NCBI GenBank assembly: GCA_002382445.1
Contig: DGAQ01000073.1
Location: forward strand, 277,458 to 293,510
Reading direction: 5' to 3'
DNA: 16,053 nucleotides
Origin: Porticoccaceae bacterium UBA4026
GTDB lineage: Bacteria; Pseudomonadota; Gammaproteobacteria; Pseudomonadales; Porticoccaceae
Part shown: piece by piece, positions 6,791 to 15,017 of the stretch
Layout of the letters: every line of letters begins with the position of its first letter
How positions within the stretch are numbered: the first letter of the stretch is position 1
Position numbers and translations under genes: made by a program
The notes under the pieces: generated by a model
What the model saw: the letters and a program-made list of their open reading frames with translations, nothing else
The model's database searches: none
What the model was told of the DNA's origin: nothing

Positions 6791-8821
6791 TCAGGCAAAG
6801 AGTGATTTGAGCGCCGCTAGGGATTGTTCTCCTGCGGCTTGATTGTCTTCATCACTCGTTTCTATACCAGCCCCAATTCTGATTAAATCATCCTCAGGAA
6901 GTTCATCTACAAAGCGACTTGGGGTGGTCGATGATGTTTCGCCGTACTGGGTGCGTTGCCGCGCGCTAGTCATCGTAAGCGTACGTTGTGCTCGGGTAAT
7001 ACCCACATAGGCGAGACGGCGTTCTTCTTCAATCTGCCCGCCTTCAACGCTGTTTTTATGGGGTAGGATGCCCTCTTCCATACCAATCATAAATACATGT
7101 AAGAACTCTAAACCTTTGGCCGCATGGAGGGTAAGTAACTGCACCTTGTCATCGGCAGATTCTTCCTGCTCTCTATCCAGAATATCTCGAAGAATTAATT
7201 TTGCGATGGCACCCTCTATTGCAGAGTCCCCATTCTTTTCATATTCATCTTGTTGATCTGTTTTTAATGCCTGGGTGAGTTGGGCTAACAGAAAATTAAC
7301 ATTATCCCAGCGCTTTTTAGCAACCGGATCACTGCTGGCATTTTGGTGGAGCCAGCCTAAGTAGTCGGCATCGCTCAGCATTTCGTTAATTGCAGTGATA
7401 GGGTTGCCGCTGTATATATTCTTTTGAACACCTGTTATCCAAATCTTAAAAGCTTTGAGGCGAGCTAGATTGTTGGCCGGCATTGATGCGCTTAGGGCGA
7501 CTTCATCAATAGCGGCAAACATTGAAAGCCCGCGTTGATGCGCATAATCACCGAGTCTCTCTAATGTAGTCGGCCCTATTTGGCGCCTGGGTGTGTTTAT
7601 AATTCTTAGTAGAGCGTTGTCATCGTCAGGATTGACCAGCAATCTTAGGTAACCCATGACATCCTTGATTTCAGTTTTAGCATAGAACGACTGTCCCCCA
7701 GTTATTTCATAGGGAATGTTTTGGGTTTGTAGCTTAATTTCAACCAGTTTAGCCTGATAATTACCTCGGTATAAGACGGCAAAATCGCTATATTTACAGC
7801 GTCGCTTTAGTCGCATGTCGATAATTTCATTAACAACTCGCTCACACTCAGTATCTTCATTTTCACTGGTAATAAAGCGGAGTGGATCACCTGGTCCTAG
7901 CTCACTCCACAGGGCTTTGGTAATAAGATGTGGGTTATTGTCTATCAGTTTATTGGCCGCGCCTAAAATTCGACCGGTAGAGCGGTAATTTTGTTCTAAT
8001 TTAACTATCTCTAGCCTAGGAAAGTCTTCTTGCAACTGCATGAGGTTCTCTGGACGTGCGCCACGCCACGCATAGATCGACTGATCATCATCGCCAACAA
8101 CGGTTAGCGCTTGTTTTTCGTTGACTAGGGTCTTGACCAACTCATATTGTGCCAAATTGGTGTCTTGATATTCGTCAACCAACAGATAACGAATGCGACG
8201 TTGCCATTTAGCCAGAACTTCCGGATGCTGCTTGAATAGCATGACGGGCGTCATAATGAGATCGTCAAAGTCCACTGCGTTATAGGCTTTTAACGCACGC
8301 TGATAACGTTCGTAGAGCATGGCTATGCTCTGCTCTCCGGTGCTGTTGGCAACACTGGTTGCGTTGCCCGGCTCTAGTAGTGCATTTTTCCAGTTTGAAA
8401 TAGTGCTTTGAACCGAATCGATCAATTTATCATCGAGTTCAGAGTGTCGGACCAATAATTCTTTTAACAGATTGCGGCAGTCTTCCTGATCTAAAATTGA
8501 AAATCCTGGTTTAAAACCTAAGACCTTTATTTCTGATCGGATAATGGTAAGTCCGAGATTGTGAAAGGTTGATACAGTGAGTCCTTTAGACTCTTTTCCA
8601 GAGAGTAAACTGCTTACTCTCGCTTTCATTTCTCTGGCCGCTTTATTGGTAAAGGTCACCGCTGCGATATTTCTAGCTGGAATATCACATTGCTGGACCA
8701 AGTAGGCAATTTTTTGTGTAATAACGCTTGTTTTACCGCTACCGGCACCGGCTAACACTAGTAAAGGACCGTCGATATATTTCAACGCGGCCTGCTGCTG
8801 AGGATTAAGGTTTTGTGCCAT
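6791..8821 (-). CDS. rep: ATP-dependent DNA helicase Rep (UvrD/SF1A family)
   Basis: Rep is a 3'-5' SF1 helicase that clears proteins ahead of replication forks and helps restart them. The 676 residues match E. coli Rep (673) almost end to end. Helicase motifs in order: Walker A AGAGSGKT at 24-31, motif Ia VTFTNKAAREMK near 55, Walker B DEYQD at 216-220, motif III GDDDQSIYAWRGA at 243-255, LEQNYRST of motif IV, LLTLHAAKGLEF of motif V and YVGITRA of motif VI near 600. Rep is preferred over UvrD because of STFHNLG, ISNWKN and the short C terminus ending LAALKSLFA. The ATG lies six bases after the valS stop, with no obvious independent Shine-Dalgarno, suggesting coupling to valS. It ends tail to tail with ihfB, 44 bases apart. 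Confidence 0.95.
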   Translation of the reverse strand: MAQNLNPQQQAALKYIDGPLLVLAGAGSGKTSVITQKIAYLVQQCDIPARNIAAVTFTNKAAREMKARVSSLLSGKESKGLTVSTFHNLGLTIIRSEIKVLGFKPGFSILDQEDCRNLLKELLVRHSELDDKLIDSVQSTISNWKNALLEPGNATSVANSTGEQSIAMLYERYQRALKAYNAVDFDDLIMTPVMLFKQHPEVLAKWQRRIRYLLVDEYQDTNLAQYELVKTLVNEKQALTVVGDDDQSIYAWRGARPENLMQLQEDFPRLEIVKLEQNYRSTGRILGAANKLIDNNPHLITKALWSELGPGDPLRFITSENEDTECERVVNEIIDMRLKRRCKYSDFAVLYRGNYQAKLVEIKLQTQNIPYEITGGQSFYAKTEIKDVMGYLRLLVNPDDDNALLRIINTPRRQIGPTTLERLGDYAHQRGLSMFAAIDEVALSASMPANNLARLKAFKIWITGVQKNIYSGNPITAINEMLSDADYLGWLHQNASSDPVAKKRWDNVNFLLAQLTQALKTDQQDEYEKNGDSAIEGAIAKLILRDILDREQEESADDKVQLLTLHAAKGLEFLHVFMIGMEEGILPHKNSVEGGQIEEERRLAYVGITRAQRTLTMTSARQRTQYGETSSTTPSRFVDELPEDDLIRIGAGIETSDEDNQAAGEQSLAALKSLFA

Positions 8822-8827
8822 AAAAGG

Positions 8828-11698
8828 TTATGCCATGCCTGCTATAGCGCCACGTTTCTCTAGTAACTTAGAGACTGCGCTTTCAAGATCCTCTAACTTC
8901 CGTCGTTCTTTTTCGACTACTTCAGCGGGCGCCTTGTCGGCAAATTTGGCGTTGCTGAGTTTGCCGGAGAGCTTGGATACTTCAATACTAATCTTATTAA
9001 TCTCGCGATCTAAGCGAGACAATTCCACTGTCACATCAATTATACCAGCCATGGGGACTAGAATTTCCAGGTGTCCCGCCAGAGCAGTTGCGCAGAGTGG
9101 CGCTTCGGCTGGATTTTCTAGCCAAGTAATCGATTCTAAGCTGGCCAACTTACTGACAAACTGACGGTTTTCATCGAGCCGACGTTTATCGGTAGCGTCA
9201 CCACGAGCAAGATAGATAGGCAGAGCTTTGGCGGGTGAAATATTCATTTCTCCACGTACATTACGCACAGCAACAATTACCTTTTTAACCCATTCAATAT
9301 CCGCATCAGCATCGACGTCAACCATGGATGGATCGGCGACAGGGAAGGGCTGTAACATAATAGTGTCGCCCTTTGGGTCGAGCGCAATACCTGCAAGAGG
9401 AGCAATATTTTGCCAAATCTCTTCGCTAATAAACGGTAGCATAGGATGGGCCAGTCTCAGAATAGACTCCAATACTCGCACTAGAGTACGTCGAGTGCCT
9501 TTCTGGGTAGCTGGATCACCCTGTTCATCCCAGAGTACCGGTTTGGATAGTTCTAGGTACCAATCGCAATATTCGTTCCAAACAAAGTCATAAAGCGCCT
9601 GTGCGGCTAAATCAAACCTATAGCTGTCGATGGCTGCAGTCACTTCTGTCTCGGCCTGTTGCAGGCGTGAGATTATCCAGCGATCGGCAAGAGTCATGTT
9701 GTAATCGTCAGAATTATCTGCGCCGCAGTTTTGATTTTCAGCATTCATCAATACATAACGCGAAGCATTCCATATCTTGTTGCAAAAGTTCCGGTATCCT
9801 TCGAGGCGCTTCATGTCCCAGTTAATATCACGACCGGTTGAAGCGAGAGCGCATAGGGTGAATCGTAGAGCATCTGCTCCATGAGGCTCTATGCCGTCGG
9901 GGAACTGTTTTCTGGTTCTGCTGGCGATCTTCGCTGCCTGCTGAGGCTGCATCATATTTCCGGTGCGTTTTGCCAGCAGGGTTTCTATATCGATACCGTC
10001 AATCATATCTAAGGGGTCGAGAACGTTGCCTTTTGTCTTAGACATTTTCTGGCCCTGCTCATCGCGAATAAGGCCGGTGACATAGACTGTTTTAAATGGA
10101 ACTTCAGAAACACCATTTTCATCTTTGATCAAATGCATGGACATCATGATCATACGGGCAACCCAAAAGAAAATAATATCGAAACCAGTGACCAGTACAT
10201 CGGTGGGGTGGAACATCTTCAGGCGATCGGTTTGATCCGGCCAGCCTTGAGTGCCGAAGGTCCATAGTGCTGAACTAAACCAGGTATCTAAAACATCTTC
10301 ATCTTGGGTCAGGACGATATCGACAAGATTATGTTTTTCCCGCACGTCTTCCTCGTTGAGACCAACATAGGCTTTGCCAGCTTCGTCATACCAAGCAGGG
10401 ATGCGATGGCCCCACCATAGTTGGCGCGAAATACACCAGTCTTGAATATTACGCATCCACGAGAAGTACATATTTTCGTACTGCTGAGGGACGAATTTTA
10501 TACGGCCGTCTTCAACTGCATCAATAGCTGGGCCAGCCAGTTTTTTGGCATCTACATACCATTGATTGGTTAGCATGGGTTCGATCACAACTCCGCCACG
10601 GTCTCCATAGGGGATAGTCATATCGTTTTCTTCAATATTTTCAAGAAGTCCTAAAGTATCCATGTCGTCTACCACTTCGCGACGCGCAGCAAAGCGCTCC
10701 ATGCCTCGATACTTCTCGGGCAATGTGGCGTCCATTTTGTAATTGTCGCTTCCATCGCTGTTGACACATTCAGCCGATTGGCGGATATCCCCATTCATGG
10801 TTAGGATATTGACCATGGGCAGTTTGTGACGCTGGCCAACTTCGTAGTCGTTAAAGTCATGGGCTGGGGTGATTTTCACACAACCCGTCCCTTTTTCCAT
10901 AACAGCATGTTCGTCGGCAAGAATGGGTACGAGTCGGCCTACCAGAGGCAGAGTCACATATTTACCAATGAGGTTGCTGTATCTAGCATCTTCAGGGTTT
11001 ACGGCTATACCCGTATCGCCAAGTAAAGTTTCAGGTCGGGTGGTGGCCACCACGATATAGTCCTTGCCATCGAGGGTTTTCACTCCATCGGCTAAGGGGT
11101 AGCGCAGGTTCCACATTTTACCTTTAACTTCGCGATTTTCGACCTCAAGATCGGAGATGGCAGTATGTAGCTTGGGGTCCCAATTAACTAAACGCTTGCC
11201 ACGATAAATTAGGCCTTCATCATGCAAGCGTATAAAGGCTTCTTGGACGGCCTTATAAAATCCATCGTCCATCGTGAAGCGCTCGGTTTCCCAGTCTACT
11301 GAATTGCCTAGTCGACGCATCTGTTTGGTGATGGTGTCACCGGACTCCTGCTTCCATTCCCAAATTTTGTCGATGAACTTTTCTCGCCCCAGCTCTTCAC
11401 GCCCGGGAAGATTCTCATTGACTAACTTTCGCTCTACCACCATCTGGGTCGCGATACCCGCATGGTCTGTACCCACTTGCCAGAGTACCTTTTTGCCTTT
11501 CATGCGATTGTATCGTGTCAAAGCATCCATGATGCTGTGCTGCAATGCGTGTCCAATATGAAGGCTGCCCGTCACATTTGGCGGAGGAATTACAATACTG
11601 TATGGCTCACCATTACCGGAGGGCGCGAAATAACCTCGACTTTCCCAGGTTTCATACCATTTGGTTTCGACGTTTTGAGGGTTGAATATCTTGTCCAT
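8828..11698 (-). CDS. valS: Valyl-tRNA synthetase
   Basis: This class I synthetase charges tRNA-Val in the cytosol and edits mischarged threonine. The start is set at ATG 11698, giving MDKIFNPQNVE and 956 residues, which aligns with E. coli ValS (951). The open frame continues to a TTG at 11734, but those 12 residues are not family-like. Motifs are PPPNVTGSLHIGH with HIGH at 47-50, the editing-domain TTRPETLLGDTG at about 219-230, the GDRGGVVIEP and WWGHRIPAWYD segments, KMSKT at 551-555, and a C-terminal coiled coil from about residue 890. The fifth KMSKS residue is Thr rather than Ser. It lies between holC and rep; a 184-base gap before it holds a candidate promoter, so it may be transcribed both from pepA and on its own. 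Confidence 0.97.
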   Translation of the reverse strand: MDKIFNPQNVETKWYETWESRGYFAPSGNGEPYSIVIPPPNVTGSLHIGHALQHSIMDALTRYNRMKGKKVLWQVGTDHAGIATQMVVERKLVNENLPGREELGREKFIDKIWEWKQESGDTITKQMRRLGNSVDWETERFTMDDGFYKAVQEAFIRLHDEGLIYRGKRLVNWDPKLHTAISDLEVENREVKGKMWNLRYPLADGVKTLDGKDYIVVATTRPETLLGDTGIAVNPEDARYSNLIGKYVTLPLVGRLVPILADEHAVMEKGTGCVKITPAHDFNDYEVGQRHKLPMVNILTMNGDIRQSAECVNSDGSDNYKMDATLPEKYRGMERFAARREVVDDMDTLGLLENIEENDMTIPYGDRGGVVIEPMLTNQWYVDAKKLAGPAIDAVEDGRIKFVPQQYENMYFSWMRNIQDWCISRQLWWGHRIPAWYDEAGKAYVGLNEEDVREKHNLVDIVLTQDEDVLDTWFSSALWTFGTQGWPDQTDRLKMFHPTDVLVTGFDIIFFWVARMIMMSMHLIKDENGVSEVPFKTVYVTGLIRDEQGQKMSKTKGNVLDPLDMIDGIDIETLLAKRTGNMMQPQQAAKIASRTRKQFPDGIEPHGADALRFTLCALASTGRDINWDMKRLEGYRNFCNKIWNASRYVLMNAENQNCGADNSDDYNMTLADRWIISRLQQAETEVTAAIDSYRFDLAAQALYDFVWNEYCDWYLELSKPVLWDEQGDPATQKGTRRTLVRVLESILRLAHPMLPFISEEIWQNIAPLAGIALDPKGDTIMLQPFPVADPSMVDVDADADIEWVKKVIVAVRNVRGEMNISPAKALPIYLARGDATDKRRLDENRQFVSKLASLESITWLENPAEAPLCATALAGHLEILVPMAGIIDVTVELSRLDREINKISIEVSKLSGKLSNAKFADKAPAEVVEKERRKLEDLESAVSKLLEKRGAIAGMA

Positions 11699-11744
11699 TA
11701 TTGAATTTTTTGTCCCAATGGTCTGCGAAGTCAAGGTTATTTAA

Positions 11745-11786
11745 GCTAGCGGTGATTATAGGGCTTGCCGAATTTTGTCGCTAGCG
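11745..11786. repeat. Paired GCTAGC palindromes flanking the candidate valS promoter
   Basis: Two copies of the palindrome GCTAGC (11745-11750 and 11780-11785) have centres 35 bases apart. The first, extended to GCTAGCG, covers the predicted transcription start; the second, extended to CGCTAGCG, overlaps the predicted -35 element. The arms together also form a 7-base inverted repeat. The arrangement resembles an operator pair, but no regulator is known to me for it. Confidence 0.35.
11755..11783 (-). promoter_or_regulatory. Candidate valS promoter
   Basis: On the minus strand a perfect TATAAT (11760 down to 11755) lies about 57 bases before the valS ATG. At a 17-base spacing the -35 hexamer is TAGCGA (11783-11778), only three of six matches. 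A start site would fall near 11748, giving a leader of about 50 bases. The -10 element is strong and the -35 weak, which suggests an activator or modest basal activity. Confidence 0.5.
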
Positions 11787-11808
11787 TTGAAGGTTAAAAG
11801 ACACCTAT

Positions 11809-11842
11809 TAAAACCGGCTGACAGCTAATGTTGTCTTTGCCG
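11809..11842 (-). terminator. Weak candidate terminator/hairpin after holC
   Basis: Read on the minus strand, CGGC...GCCG (11842-11839 with 11818-11815) and an inner GACA/TGTC form an imperfect hairpin with a three-by-one internal loop, followed by GGTTTTAAT. The T run is short and the stem interrupted, so at best it would partly attenuate read-through from holC into valS. Confidence 0.22.
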
Positions 11843-11882
11843 CACTATGGTTCGGACTCTAGGTGCCTTATATGCGGGGTGT

Positions 11883-12311
11883 TTAGGCTTTAAATCGCTC
11901 AGAAAGATCATGAAAGTCGAGTTGGTAGCCGCGTTCTTTGTAAAACCTGAAGTTATCGCGTTTAGCTTGTTCATAATCAGGTTGCTGATAGATGATTTCG
12001 ATGACTCGGTCAAAACGACTAAACCAAGTGGGAATTTGAGGTTGAAAGTTGATTAAAACCTGATGGTGTTCCCCAGGTTCTAGGCCACAACTAATAGCGA
12101 CGGGCGTCTGATCAACGCCCTGAGCGTGAGGTAAAAAGGACGCGCTGTTAAACGCCCAAAGCTTTTCATCCAGTTGTTGCGCGACTAGGCTGTCAGACAC
12201 TAAACAGAGTACTTGCTGATTGGCTTTGAGTGACTTTTGCACTAGTTGACACACTAGGGCCAAAGCGAGACTTTGGTCTCCGAGTAGCTTATAGAAAGTT
12301 ACTTTGGTCAC
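11883..12311 (-). CDS. holC: DNA polymerase III subunit chi
   Basis: Chi belongs to the clamp-loader (with psi) and binds the C-terminal tail of SSB, linking the replicase to the lagging strand. The 142-residue protein is near the E. coli length of 147. It opens TKVTFYKL, like the E. coli NATFYLL, and has QVLCLVSDSLVAQQLDEKLWAF, SFLPHAQG and the PVAI segment characteristic of HolC. The C terminus contains YEQAKRDNFRFYKERGYQL, matching the conserved arm of the E. coli protein. The start is a GTG at 12311; an in-frame stop lies just upstream, so no earlier start is possible. It begins 37 bases after pepA, and the order pepA-holC-valS is the standard gammaproteobacterial one. The only nearby Shine-Dalgarno-like bases are a weak GTGAG. 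Confidence 0.92.
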   Translation of the reverse strand: MTKVTFYKLLGDQSLALALVCQLVQKSLKANQQVLCLVSDSLVAQQLDEKLWAFNSASFLPHAQGVDQTPVAISCGLEPGEHHQVLINFQPQIPTWFSRFDRVIEIIYQQPDYEQAKRDNFRFYKERGYQLDFHDLSERFKA

Positions 12312-12348
12312 ACACTCACGCGATCAGAATCCAGATAAAATACAGGCA

Positions 12349-13809
12349 TTAATTCGAAGCCTTAGCGCTGAGATATTCCATCAACATGGGTACAGGACGC
12401 CCTGTAGCCCCTTTTGCAGGGCCTGAGTGCCATGCAGTTCCAGCGATGTCTAAATGGGCCCATTTATAGTCTTTTGTAAAGCGCGCAAGGAAGGAAGCAG
12501 CGGTTATGGTACCCGCTTCTCCACCGATATTGGCCATATCAGCAAAGTTACTTTTTAACTGTTTATCGTATTCTTCCCATAGTGGAAGCCGCCATGCACG
12601 GTCTCCACTAAGCGTGCCGCCGCTAAGCAATTGATCGGCCAATTCATCATCATTTGACAGCAAACCTGCCGCGATTTTCCCCAGCGCCCCGATGACTGCG
12701 CCTGTTAGTGTCGCTATATCAATGACGGTGTCGGGCTTAAAACGAGCAGCGTAAGTCAATGCATCACACAGGATAAGTCTACCCTCAGCGTCGGTATTAA
12801 GTATCTCAATAGTCTGGCCAGACATGCTAGTAACCACATCACCGGGCTTAGTCGCGTTACCAGCTGGCATGTTCTCTACCGCAGGAACGATACCAACTAC
12901 ATTAACCGGGAGTTGAGTTTCTATTAGCGCACTAATTACACCAAATACTGATGCGCCGCCACACATATCAAACTTCATCTCGTCCATACCGCGGCCCGCC
13001 TTGAGGCTTATACCGCCCGAGTCAAAAGTCACAGCCTTGCCGACCAGAACAACAGGTTTAACCGTTTTTGGAGCCCCCTGGTAACTCATAATAATGAGAT
13101 TGCCTGGCTCAACAGATCCCGCGCTTACTGAGAGTAAAGAGCCCATGCCCAAGACTTTCATGTCAGCCTCTTTCAGAATCTTAGTGGTAACCTTAGCTTG
13201 ACCTTTGCCCAGCTTTTTTGCTTGGCTGGCAAGATAGTTTGGCGTACAGATATTGGCAGGCAGATCAGCCAATCCCCTTGCTGCATTCATACCATTACCA
13301 ACAGCGCAACCATAGGCGAGGCCTTTCGCCGCTGACAGGGCCTGAGATTTTTTGGCGCACCAATAGGTTACAGACTGCAACTTTTTTGGCTTGGATGGCT
13401 TACTACTGCCATTGTATTTGTAGCTGCTGGTTTGGACGCTTCTTGCCATAATACTGGCTTGCCATTGGTGGTCATCATTAAGGCCACCCCCTATCCATAG
13501 CGCTTTTTTACTGGGGGTCTTACTTAATAATGAGGCAGCAGCCTCTATTACTTTGATCATTTTTTGCGTTGTTGAAGCGCCATCGGTACCTATCAGAATG
13601 ATTCTCTTTGATGTTTTCTCCGGGGTGTGGAGGATACAGCTAGTGGCTAATTTTCCGCTAAAATCACCTGACGCTATCAGTGCTTGTATTGCCCCATTGA
13701 GGGAATCATCGACTAATTTGGCTGTGTTTTGTAGTTGTGAGCCTGTCAGTAGAATCAGAGAATCTACTTTAATGTTTAACAGGTTTGCCGCAGATGCATT
13801 AAACTCCAT
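12349..13809 (-). CDS. pepA: Leucyl/cytosol aminopeptidase PepA (M17 family)
   Basis: This hexameric two-metal aminopeptidase removes N-terminal residues from peptides. In E. coli PepA also binds DNA, in Xer recombination and carAB control; whether it does here is unknown. The 486-residue protein has the variable N-terminal domain, then the catalytic domain from about residue 165. By spacing with the E. coli enzyme, the metal ligands are K258, D263, D281, D340 and E342, with catalytic K270 and R344. The M17 signature NTDAEGRL is at 338-345, and SNFADMANIGG and AHLDIAGTAW follow. ATG 13809 is preferred over an in-frame GTG at 13815 because GGAG lies five bases before the ATG and overlaps the GTG. 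It heads the pepA-holC-valS-rep group and is divergent from lptF. Confidence 0.96.
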   Translation of the reverse strand: MEFNASAANLLNIKVDSLILLTGSQLQNTAKLVDDSLNGAIQALIASGDFSGKLATSCILHTPEKTSKRIILIGTDGASTTQKMIKVIEAAASLLSKTPSKKALWIGGGLNDDHQWQASIMARSVQTSSYKYNGSSKPSKPKKLQSVTYWCAKKSQALSAAKGLAYGCAVGNGMNAARGLADLPANICTPNYLASQAKKLGKGQAKVTTKILKEADMKVLGMGSLLSVSAGSVEPGNLIIMSYQGAPKTVKPVVLVGKAVTFDSGGISLKAGRGMDEMKFDMCGGASVFGVISALIETQLPVNVVGIVPAVENMPAGNATKPGDVVTSMSGQTIEILNTDAEGRLILCDALTYAARFKPDTVIDIATLTGAVIGALGKIAAGLLSNDDELADQLLSGGTLSGDRAWRLPLWEEYDKQLKSNFADMANIGGEAGTITAASFLARFTKDYKWAHLDIAGTAWHSGPAKGATGRPVPMLMEYLSAKASN

Positions 13810-13814
13810 GTTCA

Positions 13815-13818
13815 CTCC
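13815..13818 (-). promoter_or_regulatory. pepA Shine-Dalgarno that decides the start
   Basis: GGAG (13818 to 13815 on the minus strand) stands five bases before ATG 13809. Because it includes the first G of the alternative GTG at 13815, it can only serve the ATG. Confidence 0.7.
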
Positions 13819-13867
13819 AGATAGTTGTCTTTTTTGGCTAATTAAATTTGCCGCTTACGATAACAGT

Positions 13868-13895
13868 TTGTTTAACTACACCCAAGAGCTATAAG
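13868..13895 (+). promoter_or_regulatory. Candidate lptF promoter
   Basis: TTGTTT (13868-13873) and TATAAG (13890-13895, five of six bases) are separated by 16 bases in the 95-base divergent pepA/lptF region. A start site about seven bases downstream would fall almost on the GTG at 13905, implying a nearly leaderless message, unless another promoter further upstream is used. Confidence 0.4.
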
Positions 13896-13904
13896 TCTAA
13901 CACA

Positions 13905-15017
13905 GTGATTATTTTTCGTTATCTAACTCGTGAAATACTGGCTTCAACGTTTGCTATATGCACAGTGCTGCTTATGGTTTTAATTAGCGGACGCTTTGTA
14001 AAGTATCTGTCTAATGCACTGGCGGGAAATTTAGAGCCTTCAGTTATTTTCGCAGTGATTGGATACAAAATTCCAGGTTTCTTAGAGCTTGCGTTGCCGC
14101 TAGCGTTTTTCTTGTCTATTTTATTAACCTTTGGTCGACTACATATCGAAAACGAGATGAGTGTCCTTAAAGCCTGTGGAATTTCTGAGCTGCGGTTGCT
14201 CGGCTATACCTTTATTGTGGCCGTGGGGTTAGCTATTTTAGTCGGTTGGTTGAGCCTGTTTGTATCTCCAGCTGGTGCTACCAAGACTGAAACTATCTTT
14301 CTTGCGCAGCAGCAGATGACTGAACTTGATAAGGTAAATCCGAAAAAATTCTACTCCCTCAAAGGAGGCAAGGGGGTGACCTATGCAGACAGCATTAGTA
14401 GTGAGCGAGAGTTAGAAGATGTCTTCCTCGCAGTAAGTGCAGGCTCAGTGGATACGTTTAATCGACGATTGGCGGTTGTTGTAGCTGAACGAGGCCGCCA
14501 ACAACAGTCTGAAGACGGGATAGAGCGTTTCCTAGTGTTGGAGAAAGGGTACCGAATAGAAGGTATCCCCGGAAGTCATGAGTATCAAATTACTCATTTC
14601 GAGGAGTACGGTTCAAAGCTAAAAACACCGAAAAAAATAGAAGAGGATCCCGAAACAGATGCTATTGCGACATCAGAGCTACTGATGTCTGACGACCCCA
14701 AATTAGAGGCCACGTTGCAATGGCGGCTTTCGATTCCATTGATGGTTTTGATCGTAGTTATTTTAGCAGTGCCCCTTAGTAGAACCGACCCGCGACAAGG
14801 CCGATTTACCAAATTATTACCAGCCATCGCACTTTATTTTGCCTACCTACTGGCCTTGAATACACTGAGAGGTAATATTGAATCTGGGGAGTTGCCGGTT
14901 AGTATCACCTTGCTGCCGGTACACGCAGTCTTTTTACTTTTAGGCTTATGGTTGCTTAAAGTAAAGAGGCTTACCAGACGTAAAGTTAAGGATGTTGCGG
15001 CGGGGCAGTCCTCTTGA
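13905..15017 (+). CDS. lptF: LPS export ABC transporter permease LptF
   Basis: LptF is one of the two inner-membrane permeases that, with LptG and the LptB ATPase, extract lipopolysaccharide from the inner membrane and feed the LptC/LptA bridge. The GTG at 13905 is chosen because the product then begins MIIFRYLTREIL, matching E. coli MIIIRYLVRETL, and has 370 residues (E. coli 366). The frame is open to a TTG at 13848, but that stretch is not family-like. Hydrophobic segments lie near residues 12-30, 48-75 and 98-120. A hydrophilic periplasmic jellyroll-like region follows (about 125-265), then three more membrane segments. The motif AVPLSRTDPRQGRF after the fourth is highly typical of LptF. 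Its stop overlaps the lptG start by four bases. Confidence 0.93.
   Translation: MIIFRYLTREILASTFAICTVLLMVLISGRFVKYLSNALAGNLEPSVIFAVIGYKIPGFLELALPLAFFLSILLTFGRLHIENEMSVLKACGISELRLLGYTFIVAVGLAILVGWLSLFVSPAGATKTETIFLAQQQMTELDKVNPKKFYSLKGGKGVTYADSISSERELEDVFLAVSAGSVDTFNRRLAVVVAERGRQQQSEDGIERFLVLEKGYRIEGIPGSHEYQITHFEEYGSKLKTPKKIEEDPETDAIATSELLMSDDPKLEATLQWRLSIPLMVLIVVILAVPLSRTDPRQGRFTKLLPAIALYFAYLLALNTLRGNIESGELPVSITLLPVHAVFLLLGLWLLKVKRLTRRKVKDVAAGQSS

Noticed and set aside
11699..11734. N-terminal extension of valS to a TTG at 11734
   Set aside because: The residues are not family-like and the ATG at 11698 aligns with the known ValS start.
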